Translations under genes and position numbers: made by a program
Notes under the pieces: generated by a model
What the model was told of the DNA's origin: nothing
Database searches by the model: none
What the model saw: the letters and a program-made list of their open reading frames with translations, nothing else
Part shown: positions 1-10,622 of the stretch, one piece after another
Position numbering within the stretch: position 1 is the first letter of the stretch
Layout: each line of letters opens with the position of its first letter
NCBI RefSeq assembly: GCF_004193775.1
Contig: NC_041020.1
Location: forward strand, 5,289,657-5,353,656
From: Glycine soja
Taxonomy: Eukaryota; Streptophyta; Magnoliopsida; Fabales; Fabaceae
Direction of reading: 5' to 3'
DNA: 64,000 nucleotides

Positions 1-2
1 TC

Positions 3-188
3 TCTGACAGCACAACCTCAACCTCGAACACCATAAGCTCAGTATCAACACCCTCCTCCTGGGCCCCACAAGGCCCACCACATGGGCCCACTCAAAGCCC
101 TCAAGTTCTTTTGCTTCTCTTAATTATTGTTATTTATTTTTTAAGAAGGGGATGGTGGGGGAGGCACATGAGGTGTTTGATGAAATGA
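3..188 (+). CDS. Possible C-terminal end of a gene cut by the window edge
   Basis: An open frame enters from the left edge and ends at TGA 186-188 (about 61 residues). It starts with a Ser/Thr/Pro-rich stretch, then a hydrophobic run of about 14 residues (VLLLLLIIVIYFL), then a basic tail (RRGWWGRH). That layout would suit a C-terminal membrane anchor or a GPI-type tail. No family is recognised and the upstream part is outside the window, so the reading frame could be chance. The Ser/Pro-rich codon use looks more coding-like than the AT-rich DNA that follows. Confidence 0.3.
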   Translation, partial: SDSTTSTSNTISSVSTPSSWAPQGPPHGPTQSPQVLLLLLIIVIYFLRRGWWGRHMRCLMK

Positions 189-784
189 TTAAGAAAAGTT
201 TATTTATTTTTACTTGATTGATTCTCAATTGTCAGAAATTTAAATTTGATTTTGAAACAAATACTAACAATTTTTGAACCGCTACAAATCACGCTATCAA
301 ATATTTAACGCACGAATAATCACTTAACTGACAACAGGAATCTAAAACAAAACTTTTCAAATATTATGGAATAGATGCGAAGGAAAAATTTATTAGGGAT
401 CAAACACAAAAGTCAGATATATATGAGTGATCAAAAACATATTTAAGTCATTAATTAATGTAATAGACTTTTTGAAGTGGTTCTTATAAAAAGGAACAAA
501 AATGGATCTTATATATAAGTATCGATGTAGAATATGTTTAGCCAATGCAAGCACCGTCACATATACAAGCAAATATGGGTCTTATATCTAGGAAATATAG
601 GCATAGCAACAATAACCTCTACAATTACAACAGCAAAGATCACACTATAGCAAACTTCCATGCCTTCACATACTTTTGAATATTTATGTTACAATGAAGG
701 CTTCTTGTTTATTCTACAATCAACCCATCTGAAAGTATGAATAAACCTGTACTATGAACTACAAAGAAAGTTTCAAGAAATCAT
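189..784. other. AT-rich intergenic DNA and probable 3' UTR of the AVT6-like gene
   Basis: No coding signal is seen. The part nearest 784 probably holds the 3' untranslated region of the minus-strand transporter gene. Confidence 0.5.
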
Positions 785-3700
785 TCATGTATAAGTTTTG
801 TTCTTCTTGATCAAGGCATAAGCATCACTGTATATAGCCACAGCGTTTGACAAGACTGCCAAGACTATCATAAAGACAGATAGAACCTTGTCAGCTTTAG
901 TTGTTATGTTGTGTCGATCCCTGTAATCAAAACAAAAAAAAATGGTTAATGATAATTGTTAATTAATTAGCAGAAAAGGCATAAACAGAACAAACCATTT
1001 TTCTTGCACGAGAAAGTTGCTGTTAGACACAGAAACAGAAGAAAACATTTCAATAAAGATTTAGCTCCTCGTGAGCAACTCACTCTAGAAAGTAAATTAA
1101 ATATTCTCAATCATTAATGAGAAAATTAATAGTCGATATTACATGCACATGCATAACAAATCAAGAATGAGTTGAAATATCAACCGCTAATTTTTTTCAT
1201 CAATGACTAAAATTAATTACTTTACCCTTATTCACTTTGGAAGAGCCAAGCCCAATAAACACTTCTCATTCTAGAATCACTCATCACATAAGGGAATGAT
1301 AATTATCTCAAAATCCTAAAATTATTACTTCCACTTATACCTTAGTAAAGCCTAAAAAATTCCCCATAATTTCTTTGTATAGACTATAGTGGTAAGCTTG
1401 TAGAAGAGTGAAGACCATGACAGAATGCAACTTCCAGCACTTTCTGCAGTTTGCTATGTCAGGGATTTTGACAATTCATAATCTGTTATTGTTTACCATA
1501 TAAAGTAGGTCAATGAGATCTTCCCTAGCTAGTTATTTCCTCTCTGTAAGTTAAAGAACAAAATCCTACAATGAAGTAAATTAATCAAATATGTATTCTC
1601 TATTTACATTTTCTATTCCACTCACTAGAGGGATACTTACCCAAATACAACAAAAAACCATATTTGAAAACCAAATTCATTGCTGAACTAAGAATTTGGC
1701 GATCAAACTCACCCAAGAGTGACAGCGGCTGGAAATATGAATGCTACACAGACAGCAGCTGTTGCTCCAGTAAACTGGAAAATATCCCAAATGCTGGGTA
1801 TAAAATTTGCTCCCAGGAAGATAACACCAATAAGTGAAATAGTAATTGATGCAAATCTGAAGTTATCTTGACGCAAAGGCCTATATGATGAAAATACGAG
1901 ACCATCTAGGTTGACGCGCACTGCATAGAAGACAACTGGAAATACAAGCACAAGATGCGCAGCATAGCTAAATCGAACAGCGTCATTGAGCACAGAACCA
2001 AAAGGAATTCCAAGATCAGTGTCAAAATTGGCAAGCACATCATCAAGAGTTCCTTCACCAAATAGAAGGAATCCAAAGAAGCTTGTCAGTAAGTACACTG
2101 AAGCGCATAGTGCAAGGGAAGTGCGTACAACACCATGCATCTGTGAGGAGTCCTCAAGTTCATTATTTATGCTGTGAACTGCAAAATAAAGAGTGCACAC
2201 AATACAACCATCAGACCATATATCCATGAGGCAATCAGGAAAATCCAAATATCTAACTGCAATCATGTCATGCTCCTTTGTAACTGAAACTTTTGCAATG
2301 GTTGTCCGTTTTTAATAGTACTTGGCCATGGGGAATCAGTTTGAAAATTCTATATCAGACTTCAAGCAACCGAGCATATGAAGCAAAAGATATACAGACA
2401 TTCATCATGTGGTTAACAAAGAATGAACTATAAAATGAATAAGTGATTTGAACTCATGGTGTACAGCAAGAAACAAACAAAAATAACAAGGATATTTTAT
2501 TTTCAAATTTGTAGCTGTCAGATTGACCTCACAACATTTTTCATGCAAATTATTAAATAGCTTATAGTTATATAAGTATGATGTGAATAAAAACTAAAAC
2601 AAAGGGAAATGAAATCTACACAAAGGCCTAAAAAATTTACATACCGTTGTAGTGGCAGATATAGGCAGTCACAAGCACAGGAACAACAGTGAACAGTTCA
2701 AAAACTGATGCTACATCTGTAATGATCGGGAAGAGTCTGGGCATCTCAAGGCCTCCAATTATAATCTTGAAAATTGAGATTCCCACAGCAATGACAAGAA
2801 AAACAACTGCTAGTCCTACTGATAATGCAGATGTGAATTTCAATGAATCTGCAAAAACCAGAGAAGGGGCATAAAATCTTCGATTAGTATAAAAAATGAA
2901 CCTAGATATATCATGATTAGAAATCCCCAATGATCCCATCACATAACTAGAACACAAATAATATTACTCCAATGGATTTAATTTGTTGGTATGAAAAGCT
3001 AGATGTATGAAATATCAAAGCAATGGAATAGTCCTAAGAATCTAAATCATTTCTATTACTTTCTGTTGTGTCATTCAAGCATCACATCATATTTGTAAGA
3101 AAGTAACATACACAGCAATAGAACAGCCCACAGTTCTCCTAATTTTTCTGCTTTTTGTAACCTTATTTTCTTCCATAAAATATATATTTTCAAACCATGA
3201 CAAAAAAATGAGCAGTATGGAAATTAGAACTACTAGAATGTAATTAATGGAAAAGGATGAAATTAAGGAGGGGAATATAATGAATTGATATTGGTATTGT
3301 TTAGATTGTTTAAAACAAGGTGGAATGAAACCTGATTAAATCAACTTGGTTGTCAAAAACCCATTTATAAACACAAATCTCAATGATCAGTCATTTTCCT
3401 CACACCATTGTCTAATTTATGGCCAGGCATTTTCAGAAAGTTGTAATTTGATAAGTGACACAGTAAATAATAAGTCACCAGTTATTTTTTTTTACTTGAA
3501 TTAATGACAGAAAAAACACTCACCAATTCTCTTAAAGCTGACCAAAGGTGCAAAGACAGCAAGTGTCGTAAACAAAAGAACAAAAGCTCGCCCAGTCCAC
3601 CAGTGAACTCCAAACCATCCTTCAAGGACACCAGAATGGTGAGTTCCACTTGAAGATGTTCCTGAAATCACGTCACCTTCAACATGAACAACACAAAACT

Positions 3701-4252
3701 GAATTAGACAACATTGATGAGAAATCAATCAAGGACAACCAAAACAAGTGGCAACAATGAAACTCCACCCTAATAAACTTTGAAATTTGAAGCAATAGGC
3801 TTAAGAACACAGTCCTTACCAATAATAATCATGTAAATAATCAACACACCAATGTTATTGACAACAACACATATCTGCACCAAAGCTTTCCCATATTTCC
3901 CAAAAGCATCCCCCATGAGACTCCCATAAGAAGAAAGATTCCCCGCCCGGGAAATTCTAATCATGAACTCGATTGACTTCTCTGTCAAGAAACCTGTTAA
4001 GATTATAGCAAGAAGACCAGGCACCATCCCCAACTTCTTCACACACGCCGGCAACCCCATGATTCCAGCACCAATAATTGTGGTGGACAAGTTGAAAACA
4101 GCCCCGGAGAATGAAGCCCCATTAAACTCATCAAACCCTGCAGAATCACTCTCCTGAGCCTTTGGTATCAAAGGAGCATTCTCATCAACAACTCTCTTGT
4201 TCCTTCTTGATTCTAGCTTCTCTGCCTCAGGTGCAACACTTCCACTCCTCAT
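785..4252 (-). CDS. AVT6: Vacuolar-type amino acid transporter, AVT6-like (copy 1), five exons
   Basis: Predicted 463-aa member of the AAAP/Aa_trans family, SLC38-like AVT6 branch, which moves neutral or acidic amino acids across the tonoplast and other endomembranes. Exons read on the minus strand: 4252-3820, 3676-3524, 2848-2645, 2178-1713, 920-785. All borders are GT..AG and phases join exactly (for example IIIG/DVISG, FKRI/DSLKF, CHYN/VHSIN, VTLG/DRHNI). The N-terminal region is hydrophilic with an acidic dileucine-type motif (ENAPLIP), then the signature FNGASFSGAVFNLSTTIIGAG of the first membrane segment and about ten further hydrophobic segments. Length and exon pattern match copy 2 at 12.5-16.5 kb, so this is half of a tandem pair. 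A leader intron at about 4615-4259 (donor GTACATC, acceptor TGTAAG) is likely. No lesion seen. The substrate is not readable from sequence. Confidence 0.9.
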
Positions 4253-4760
4253 CTTCACCTTACAAAAAATAATTGTATCACAATTTAAAATCAGCGTAGT
4301 AATTCTCAAAAACAAAAAATACCCATTTTTCAAGTTGAAGAAAAGCATCAAACTTTGCAGCAATTAACTCAGCACAGTTCATTAGCACAGTGATACAAAC
4401 CTGAACAATGATAAATTGATAATTCAAGACACCCCAGAATCCAGAATGTAATTAAAGCATAATAAAGATTCCAAATTTTGAAACGAGAGAGAGATTTAAC
4501 AGAACGCAGTAAAGAAAAACAAGAGAATGAAAGCAGATACTGGAGTTCGACCAGTAAGTAGTAAAATAATATAAGCAAGTATATTCTATTTTATAAGAAT
4601 AAGTTCTTGATGTACCTTTAGACACTGAATCTTCTAGTTGAACAAGAGAGGAGTGAAAAATGAGGGGATGAATTTAGCTCTTGGTCTTCTCTTCACAGCA
4701 ATAAAAAGTTATCAATCAAAAAGTAAGTACGTGTACGGAATAGGAGATGCAGAAACTCAT
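4253..4760 (-). promoter_or_regulatory. 5' UTR with leader intron and proximal promoter of AVT6-like copy 1
   Basis: The ATG at 4252 lies 6 bases downstream of a good acceptor (ag at 4260-4259). A matching donor lies at 4615-4614 in minus orientation, which suggests a 5' UTR intron of about 357 bp with the first exon ending at 4616. No convincing TATA box was identified. Confidence 0.4.
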
Positions 4761-5075
4761 TGAAGATGCATTTTACTAGTAAGGAACCCACGGGATGCGC
4801 GGGCCACACATATAATGTATGTTTTATTGTTTACCTTTTTTTAATTAAATATAGGTGAAAAAAGTAAATATACTTACAAACTTTTTTTTTTGTTTTTATG
4901 GTAATTATTTTTTTTTCTCTTCCATGGTTGCATGCATTTTCTTTTTTTCTCTTTATGGTTAGCATTGAAATGAATATTGAACTTAAGTTTTGGTACATAT
5001 TTCTTTTGTGGAATTTAAGTTTTATATTTATTTTCGTACAAGAAGTAGAAAGAAGTTTTATATTCAATTAATCAA
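4761..5075. other. AT-rich spacer with a GC-rich hairpin near 4790-4803
   Basis: It contains a short GC-rich stretch (CCCACGGGATGCGCGGG) resembling the 'acceptable-GC core' seen at the ends of many plant repeats, then AT-rich DNA. No gene is visible. Confidence 0.3.
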
Positions 5076-5605
5076 CTATTGGAAATTAGAAATTTTCTTC
5101 AACTCTAATACTTCTCACAATTTGAGGCAAAACATCTCTTCATTCCAAGGGGTGAGAGAAAGCATTGGCACAAACAAGTATTTGGGACTTCCATCCATTA
5201 TTTGGAAGAAGAAAAAATCAATCTTTGGTTTCTTTAAAGATAGACTTTCCATGTGTATTCATCCTTGGTCCACTGAGTATCTTTCCAAGGTGGATAAAGA
5301 AACTCTCATTAAGTTAGTAGCTCAATCAATACCACTTATTGTATAAGCATTTCTCTATTTCCATCTACTCTTTAGGGTGAATTAGAAAACAAATAATGAA
5401 CTCTTTTTGGTGGGGTAGTATGTAACAATCACTCGAGCAAGGGTATAAACGGTTAAATTGGGAGAGGTTGACAATGAAAAAAGAATTTGGAGGTATAGGG
5501 TTCAAGCATCTTCACGCTTTTTAATCTTGTCATGCTAGGAAAGCAAGGTTGGAAATTGATGACCAACAAAGATACTATTGTTTCTAAGGTTTGGTTTATG
5601 CAAGA
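5076..5605 (+). pseudogene. LINE (L1-type) reverse transcriptase C-terminal remnant
   Basis: Plus-strand frames show the hallmark block after the reverse transcriptase core of plant L1 elements: TNKYLGLPSIIWKKKK, then WSTEYLSKVDKETLIKLVAQ and IP. After a stop and frame changes come FWWG, then EFGGIGFKHLHAF and MLGKQGWKLMTNKD. The pieces are in order but in several frames with stops, so it is dead. It ends near 5605 where gypsy gag-like sequence begins. Confidence 0.7.
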
Positions 5606-6540
5606 AGTAATGATTGGCATGAATGATCACGTGATTTTTGATGCTCTGTGGGCTTTAGCTCAAGCTTTAGGAATCAAAGTGCCAGCAGTGGAGTGGCCGA
5701 TGTTTCACGAGCTGGATAGGTTCTAAAGGAATAACCAGCTTATGTTTAAAGGGGGATATAACCCCAATGATGCACATAATTGGTTGAGGGAGATCAAGAA
5801 GATTTCTCAAGCTATGGCGTGCCCTAATGCTCAGGGTAGCTCTTGGAACCTTTTTTCTAGCCAAGGATGCCTAGTTTCGATGGGAGAATGCCCATGAATG
5901 CTTGTTAGCTGAGAATAAAGTGATCAATTTGAAAGTCTTCAAAGAGATTTTTTTGGAGAAGTACTTTCCCGAGGACATCATGAAATTCAAGGATATAGAG
6001 TTCTCGGAGCTTAAATAGGGGAACATGACCACAGTCGAGTATGCAATGAAGTTTGAGAAGCATATTTTCCTCACTACAATGGGGAGACAGGAGAAAGCTC
6101 AAAGTGCGTCAAGTTTGTCAATGGCTTGTGACCTAAGATCAAGCAAGTCATTAACTACCAAGAGATTTTCCAATTTTTCATACGAACAAATGTAAGATCT
6201 TTGATGAGGAAAGCAAGGCAAGGGAAACACACGACACGACATGATTGTAGGCCTAGTCAGAGATAAGAACTTTAGTGCTCAAAATCATAGGAAGTCGTAT
6301 TCAGCTTCAGCTAACCAATATGGCAACTATTATAGCAGTTAGAAGACTATCTCTAGTCAACCTACTAGTGGTGAGAGTGAGAGAGCGTCTCCTTCTAACC
6401 CACAAAGGTAAGGAAACTATGGTTGTGCTAATCATTCAACATTTGAGTCCAAAGACAAGGATGTGACTTGTTTCAATTGTGGGAAGAATGTCACATTAGG
6501 AGGGATTGCCCTAATCTTAAGAAGGAGATAAGGACTGGAG
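5606..6540 (+). pseudogene. Ty3/gypsy gag remnant ending in a zinc knuckle
   Basis: Broken frames contain typical plant gypsy gag phrases: DALWALAQALG, FKGGYNPNDAHNWLREI, VINLKVFKEIFLEKYFPED, then EFSELK followed by a stop and GNMTTVEYAMKFEKH. Near 6468 a CCHC zinc knuckle starts (CFNCGK) and continues in another frame (HIRRDCPN). Multiple stops and frameshifts make it non-functional. No protease or polymerase part follows. Confidence 0.75.
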
Positions 6541-6567
6541 GTCAGTCAACCAAAAACCACCAAAAAA

Positions 6568-6615
6568 GTCTTCACTTTTAGTTTGTTGAAGCTTTGTTGA
6601 CCGTTTGACAAGTGT
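6568..6615 (+). repeat. 48-bp direct repeat, left copy
   Basis: A 48-bp stretch starting GTCTTCACTTTTAG recurs at 7394-7441 with about two mismatches. The copies bracket the LTR-like block between them. Confidence 0.8.
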
Positions 6616-7393
6616 GTTGGACAAGTGGCTTCAATAACTTAAAAGGGGGGTGAATTAAGTTTTAAAATTTCCCATTAACAAACTTTTAACCCCCTTCTAA
6701 ATGATAGGCTTAGAATGCAGAAGAAGAAGCAACAATCAATTTAATAATGTTCTTTAAACATGCAAGACAAAATTGATTGCAATAACATAAATGAGATAAT
6801 GGAAAAGAGAAATGCAAACTCAATTTATACTGGTTCAGCCACTTCCCGTGCCTACGTCTAGTCCTCAAGCAACCCACTTGAGATTTTCACTAACTTTGTA
6901 AAAATTCTTTTACAACTTCGGAACACCCGAGGGATCCCTTTCCCTTGTGTTCAGGAAACTCACAATTCAAGAGACAAACGATCTCTTGATCTCGATAAGT
7001 CTTTAAAGAAAGTACAAATGTTTTTCTCTCTTTTAGAGAAGAAGATACAAGATGAAATTCTTGGATAAATTCTCAATAGATTTGCAAGTGTTTTCCCAAG
7101 AGATGTTGAAAGAGCATTTGGCAATTAAGTTCTCTTAGAATATCACTCTCTTATTTTTCGAAGTCAGACACACATATATATAGGCCCTTCGTGCCTTTTC
7201 AAAATAGTTTGAAGAGATGTGTCTTTTCAAAAAGTTTTTTCTGAAATTCTTCATTGGTAATCAATTACAGATTTCTGGTAATCGATTACACAATTATATT
7301 TTGAAGGGTCATGACTTTTCAAATTGAATTTCAAGAGTTATGTTGCTGGTAATCGATTACACATCAATGGTAATCAACGGTAATCTATTGAGA
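6616..7393. mobile_element. Copia-like LTR-type repeat block
   Basis: The block resembles LTR-type repeats of legumes. It has phrases such as TAACTTAAAAGGGGGGTGAA, CGTGCCTACGTCTAGTCCTC and several copies of GGTAATCGATTACA near 7255-7355. No protein is coded. Family assignment rests on recollection of common soybean repeats and should be checked against a repeat library. Termini were not defined. Confidence 0.45.
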
Positions 7394-7441
7394 GTCTTCA
7401 CTTTTAGTTTGTTGAAGCTTTGTTGATCGTTTGGCAAGTGT
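7394..7441 (+). repeat. 48-bp direct repeat, right copy
   Basis: Second copy of the 6568-6615 repeat, with about two substitutions. Sequence after it (GTACCAAAATGTCC..., TCGATTTCCACAGGGAC) looks like a different retrotransposon-derived repeat continuing to about 8400. Confidence 0.8.
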
Positions 7442-8593
7442 ACCAAAATGTCCAAGTAGTAAAGACTCAAAAGTCTGAGTATCGATTTCCACAGGGACTT
7501 TGTTTTGTACTCGCGTTGGATAATTTCTAATTTATAAGAGGAAAAGATGAGATGAGGTAAAAGATGAGCAAAAAGAAACAGTAACTAAAATAATAGATAT
7601 TAATAAGAGACAAAAGATATAATAGGAAATTCAATTAGATGAGAATGTTAGGACCTAGCATGCCTTTTTTGCCTAAGATGTATTATTTTAGATTTTTCTC
7701 TATCAATTAGGTGAATTTTTTCTAACCACATCTATTAGAATACTTGCCCCTAATGTCTCACGATGACAAGTCTATCTTACCTATTTATCTCCCAAATGTC
7801 TTTGCAAAGACTCAATAGATAAAATGCATGAAGTTCTAATTCTAAATGTTTGCTTTGATGCATGGGCATAATGCAATCATTCTATGTCTAGCAATGATTT
7901 TATTAAGATATACATTCCTTTTAGTTCTATTAGAAATTACCCTATGTCGAGAGACTAATCCTTAAAATTGATACATGTAAGACCTTCCTTGTATTTTTAT
8001 TAAGGATTATCCTTTGTCGAGCACCTAACCCCTAAAGATGATGCAAGAATGAATGATAAATGAAATTAAAATAAGAAAGGATAATAGGAAAGAAAACACT
8101 TGTTGCATTGATACATATGAAGCATGCAATACATCTTTTGGCTTTTTAGGCCTGTCAGACCCTAACTAAGGATTTATCCTCTCATAGTCATAAACATACC
8201 TTTGGAAACACATATATGTCATGATGCATGGTTCACACATATGCTTATGATTTCACTAACTTACTTTTGGAAACATGTATATGTCATGATGCATGGTTCA
8301 CACAAATGTTTATGATTTCATTAACTTATCACGTGGAAGATTCAACCTCACTTAAGTTTTGTCCTCATTTTTCTAATATATAAACAAATACACCATGACA
8401 TCTTAAGCACACATACTTCACTCACATTAAACATATCATATTATCACATCTATATCAATATTTACCGGATACAACATACACATATGTATTAAATCAAACT
8501 ATAACATTATCAGTCTCCAACATTATAAAAATATTTGAAATTATGTCATAATAATACTACAACATCATAAATATCAACTAGTATTTTGGAACA

Positions 8594-8595
<2 letters not shown>
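7442..8595. other. Repeat-derived non-coding DNA
   Basis: The first part contains the phrase ATTTCCACAGGGAC, seen in many plant LTR-element flanks. The rest is AT-rich with no coding frame. A tandem duplication at 8198-8328 is listed separately. Confidence 0.4.
8198..8328. repeat. Two tandem copies of a 65-bp unit
   Basis: The copies start at 8198 (ACCTTTGGAAAC) and 8263 (ACTTTTGGAAAC). They share GTCATGATGCATGGTTCACA and differ at only a few positions. Confidence 0.8.

Positions 8596-8596
<1 letters not shown>

Positions 8597-8627
<31 letters not shown>
8597..8627. repeat. (TAA)n microsatellite
   Basis: About ten uninterrupted AAT/TAA units. Confidence 0.95.
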
Positions 8628-9990
8628 CCACGTAACACCTATATCCTATTCTCAAACTTCAACGCATATTGTTGGAAGCCTTTTGGCTAATTCCAACCTG
8701 TCAAGACCTTTGTTTCATCGTAGATAAACTTAAAATGCAAAATAGTACATTAAGCACGTATTCACACATATATAAATCATTAAACAATTAAATTAATAAA
8801 AAAATATAAAAATACTATAAGAACAGTGGTATCAACATCCAACAACTAAAAATGACATAACCCACGGACATTTGGGGATGCTGCACCTAACTTTAATGCA
8901 TATACATGTTTCAGTTTCACATGTCTCTGTTTTTTTTTTCTTTCAATTTCGTGACAACCCACACCGCACCTATTGTTTTTTTCTTGTCCTTTCTCGCAAT
9001 CACTGTCAACATATATGAAATATTCATTCAGTCCCAAGCAAAATATTCAGAAGAACAAAAATTGCGACGCACTCGGATTATAAACAAACAACTTCAATCA
9101 TTAAAAAAAAAATAGTATCAATGAAATGCTATTGATATTCATAATCCGTCCAATTGAATTTAAAACATATCATACAATCAAACATAAACATATACAATCA
9201 ATTAAGATCTAGGGCCAACTTTTTTACTCCCAACTAATGTTATACCCATAAGCAAGATAATTTCACTCCCTCTTACCTCAAAAGATGTGATTCCATGGAA
9301 AGCATGCAAATAACGGTGGTACTGTGCAATTTTCCTTCGCACTCTTCCTTTCCCTGTTCTCACGGCGCAGTTGCCAAAGACAAAAAAATGAGACAAGCAA
9401 AAACTAAGTTTTAGAAAACTCTGACAGTTTTTACTGTTGAGTTTGACTTCTAAAAGTTGAAAGCCCAAAAACATATAATCCAATGTAATTATTTAATTAA
9501 TTAAAACTAATAAGATAAAATATTTAATAAATAATAATGTATATAATAAATTTTAAAAATCAAGGTGTTAAAAATAAAAAGTCAGTCTGTTCGTGACCTT
9601 GAAAAAAGATTTTTTCTATTAGCATTTTTTGCAAATAATATTTTTTTAAAAAATTGTAATGTCTCTCTATATGTTCCTATTTATTAGATACAAGTTTAAA
9701 ATAATATTTATTTTTTCTTATAAGACTCAATCTATAATATTTCTTATATTAATTATTTTTAGAGTAGAAATACTCATAATTTGAAGAAGAAAAAAAATAT
9801 ATTGACAAACAATTAGAAGAGAGGTAAATATTAATTAAATGGATAGTTTAGGAAAAATTATAAATTTAAAATAAATTTATTGCTACTAACTAAATTAATC
9901 ACTTTTCTTAATCTATGATGAATTAGGTAAATATTGAATCTTATATATAGGAATGGAAAAAATATATACAAAGAGAGGACATATATATGA
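8628..9990. other. AT-rich intergenic DNA
   Basis: Short open frames on both strands (for example near 8846-9115 and 9202-9483) show no recognisable domain. No RNA gene or promoter is identified. Confidence 0.4.
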
Positions 9991-9991
9991 G

Positions 9992-10622
9992 AATAATCAT
10001 CTTAGGTGAAAATAAGAATGATAAATTTCAACTATTAGATTAAAATAAAAGACCAAGATTAAAATATTTTAAATTCAAATTAAAACTTTATTTAACAACA
10101 AAATCTCTAAAAGATTTATCAAATAGAAAATTAAATATCTTAAAGATTTAATTTATGTTATCTTAAAATATTTCAAACTTATCACTAACATGACCATCAC
10201 CATAGTCATATTATTTTCGTCACAATTATCATGACCGCAACCGCTACTACCATCATGACCGCAACCACTACTACCACCATGACCGTCAACCGCTATCACC
10301 ACCACCGTGAGCAACGTCATGACCATTGTCATCACCACCAACATGATCATCGTTGTCTCTGTCGCCACTGGTGATCATAATGATGATGATAGTGATGGTA
10401 GTGGCAATGGTTGTGGTGATGATCTTGACATAAATTAATTTTTTTTTATAAATGACATAAATTAAATCTTTAAAATATTTAATTTTTTGTTTGGTAAATA
10501 AAATTGATTTTATGGTTAAATAAAATTTAAATTTAAATTTAAAATATTTTAATTTTAGTATTTCATTTTAATCTAATAATTAAAATTAATCATTTTTGTT
10601 CTCATATAAGATAATCATTCAT
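9992..10622. mobile_element. Foldback (MITE-like) element with a trinucleotide-rich core
   Basis: The left arm (from ATAATCATCTTAGGTGAAAA) is the imperfect inverse complement of the right arm (ending TTCTCATATAAGATAATCAT). Pairing extends inward for roughly 150-190 bases, including ATTAGATTAAAAT against ATTTTAATCTAAT. The centre, 10185-10430, is a degenerate CAT/CAC/ACC repeat. No coding capacity is credited: the 71-aa frame through the core is repeat-driven. Confidence 0.65.

Noticed and set aside
10153..10368. 71-aa minus-strand frame
   Set aside because: It is the translation of the CAT/CAC trinucleotide repeat in the foldback element's loop.
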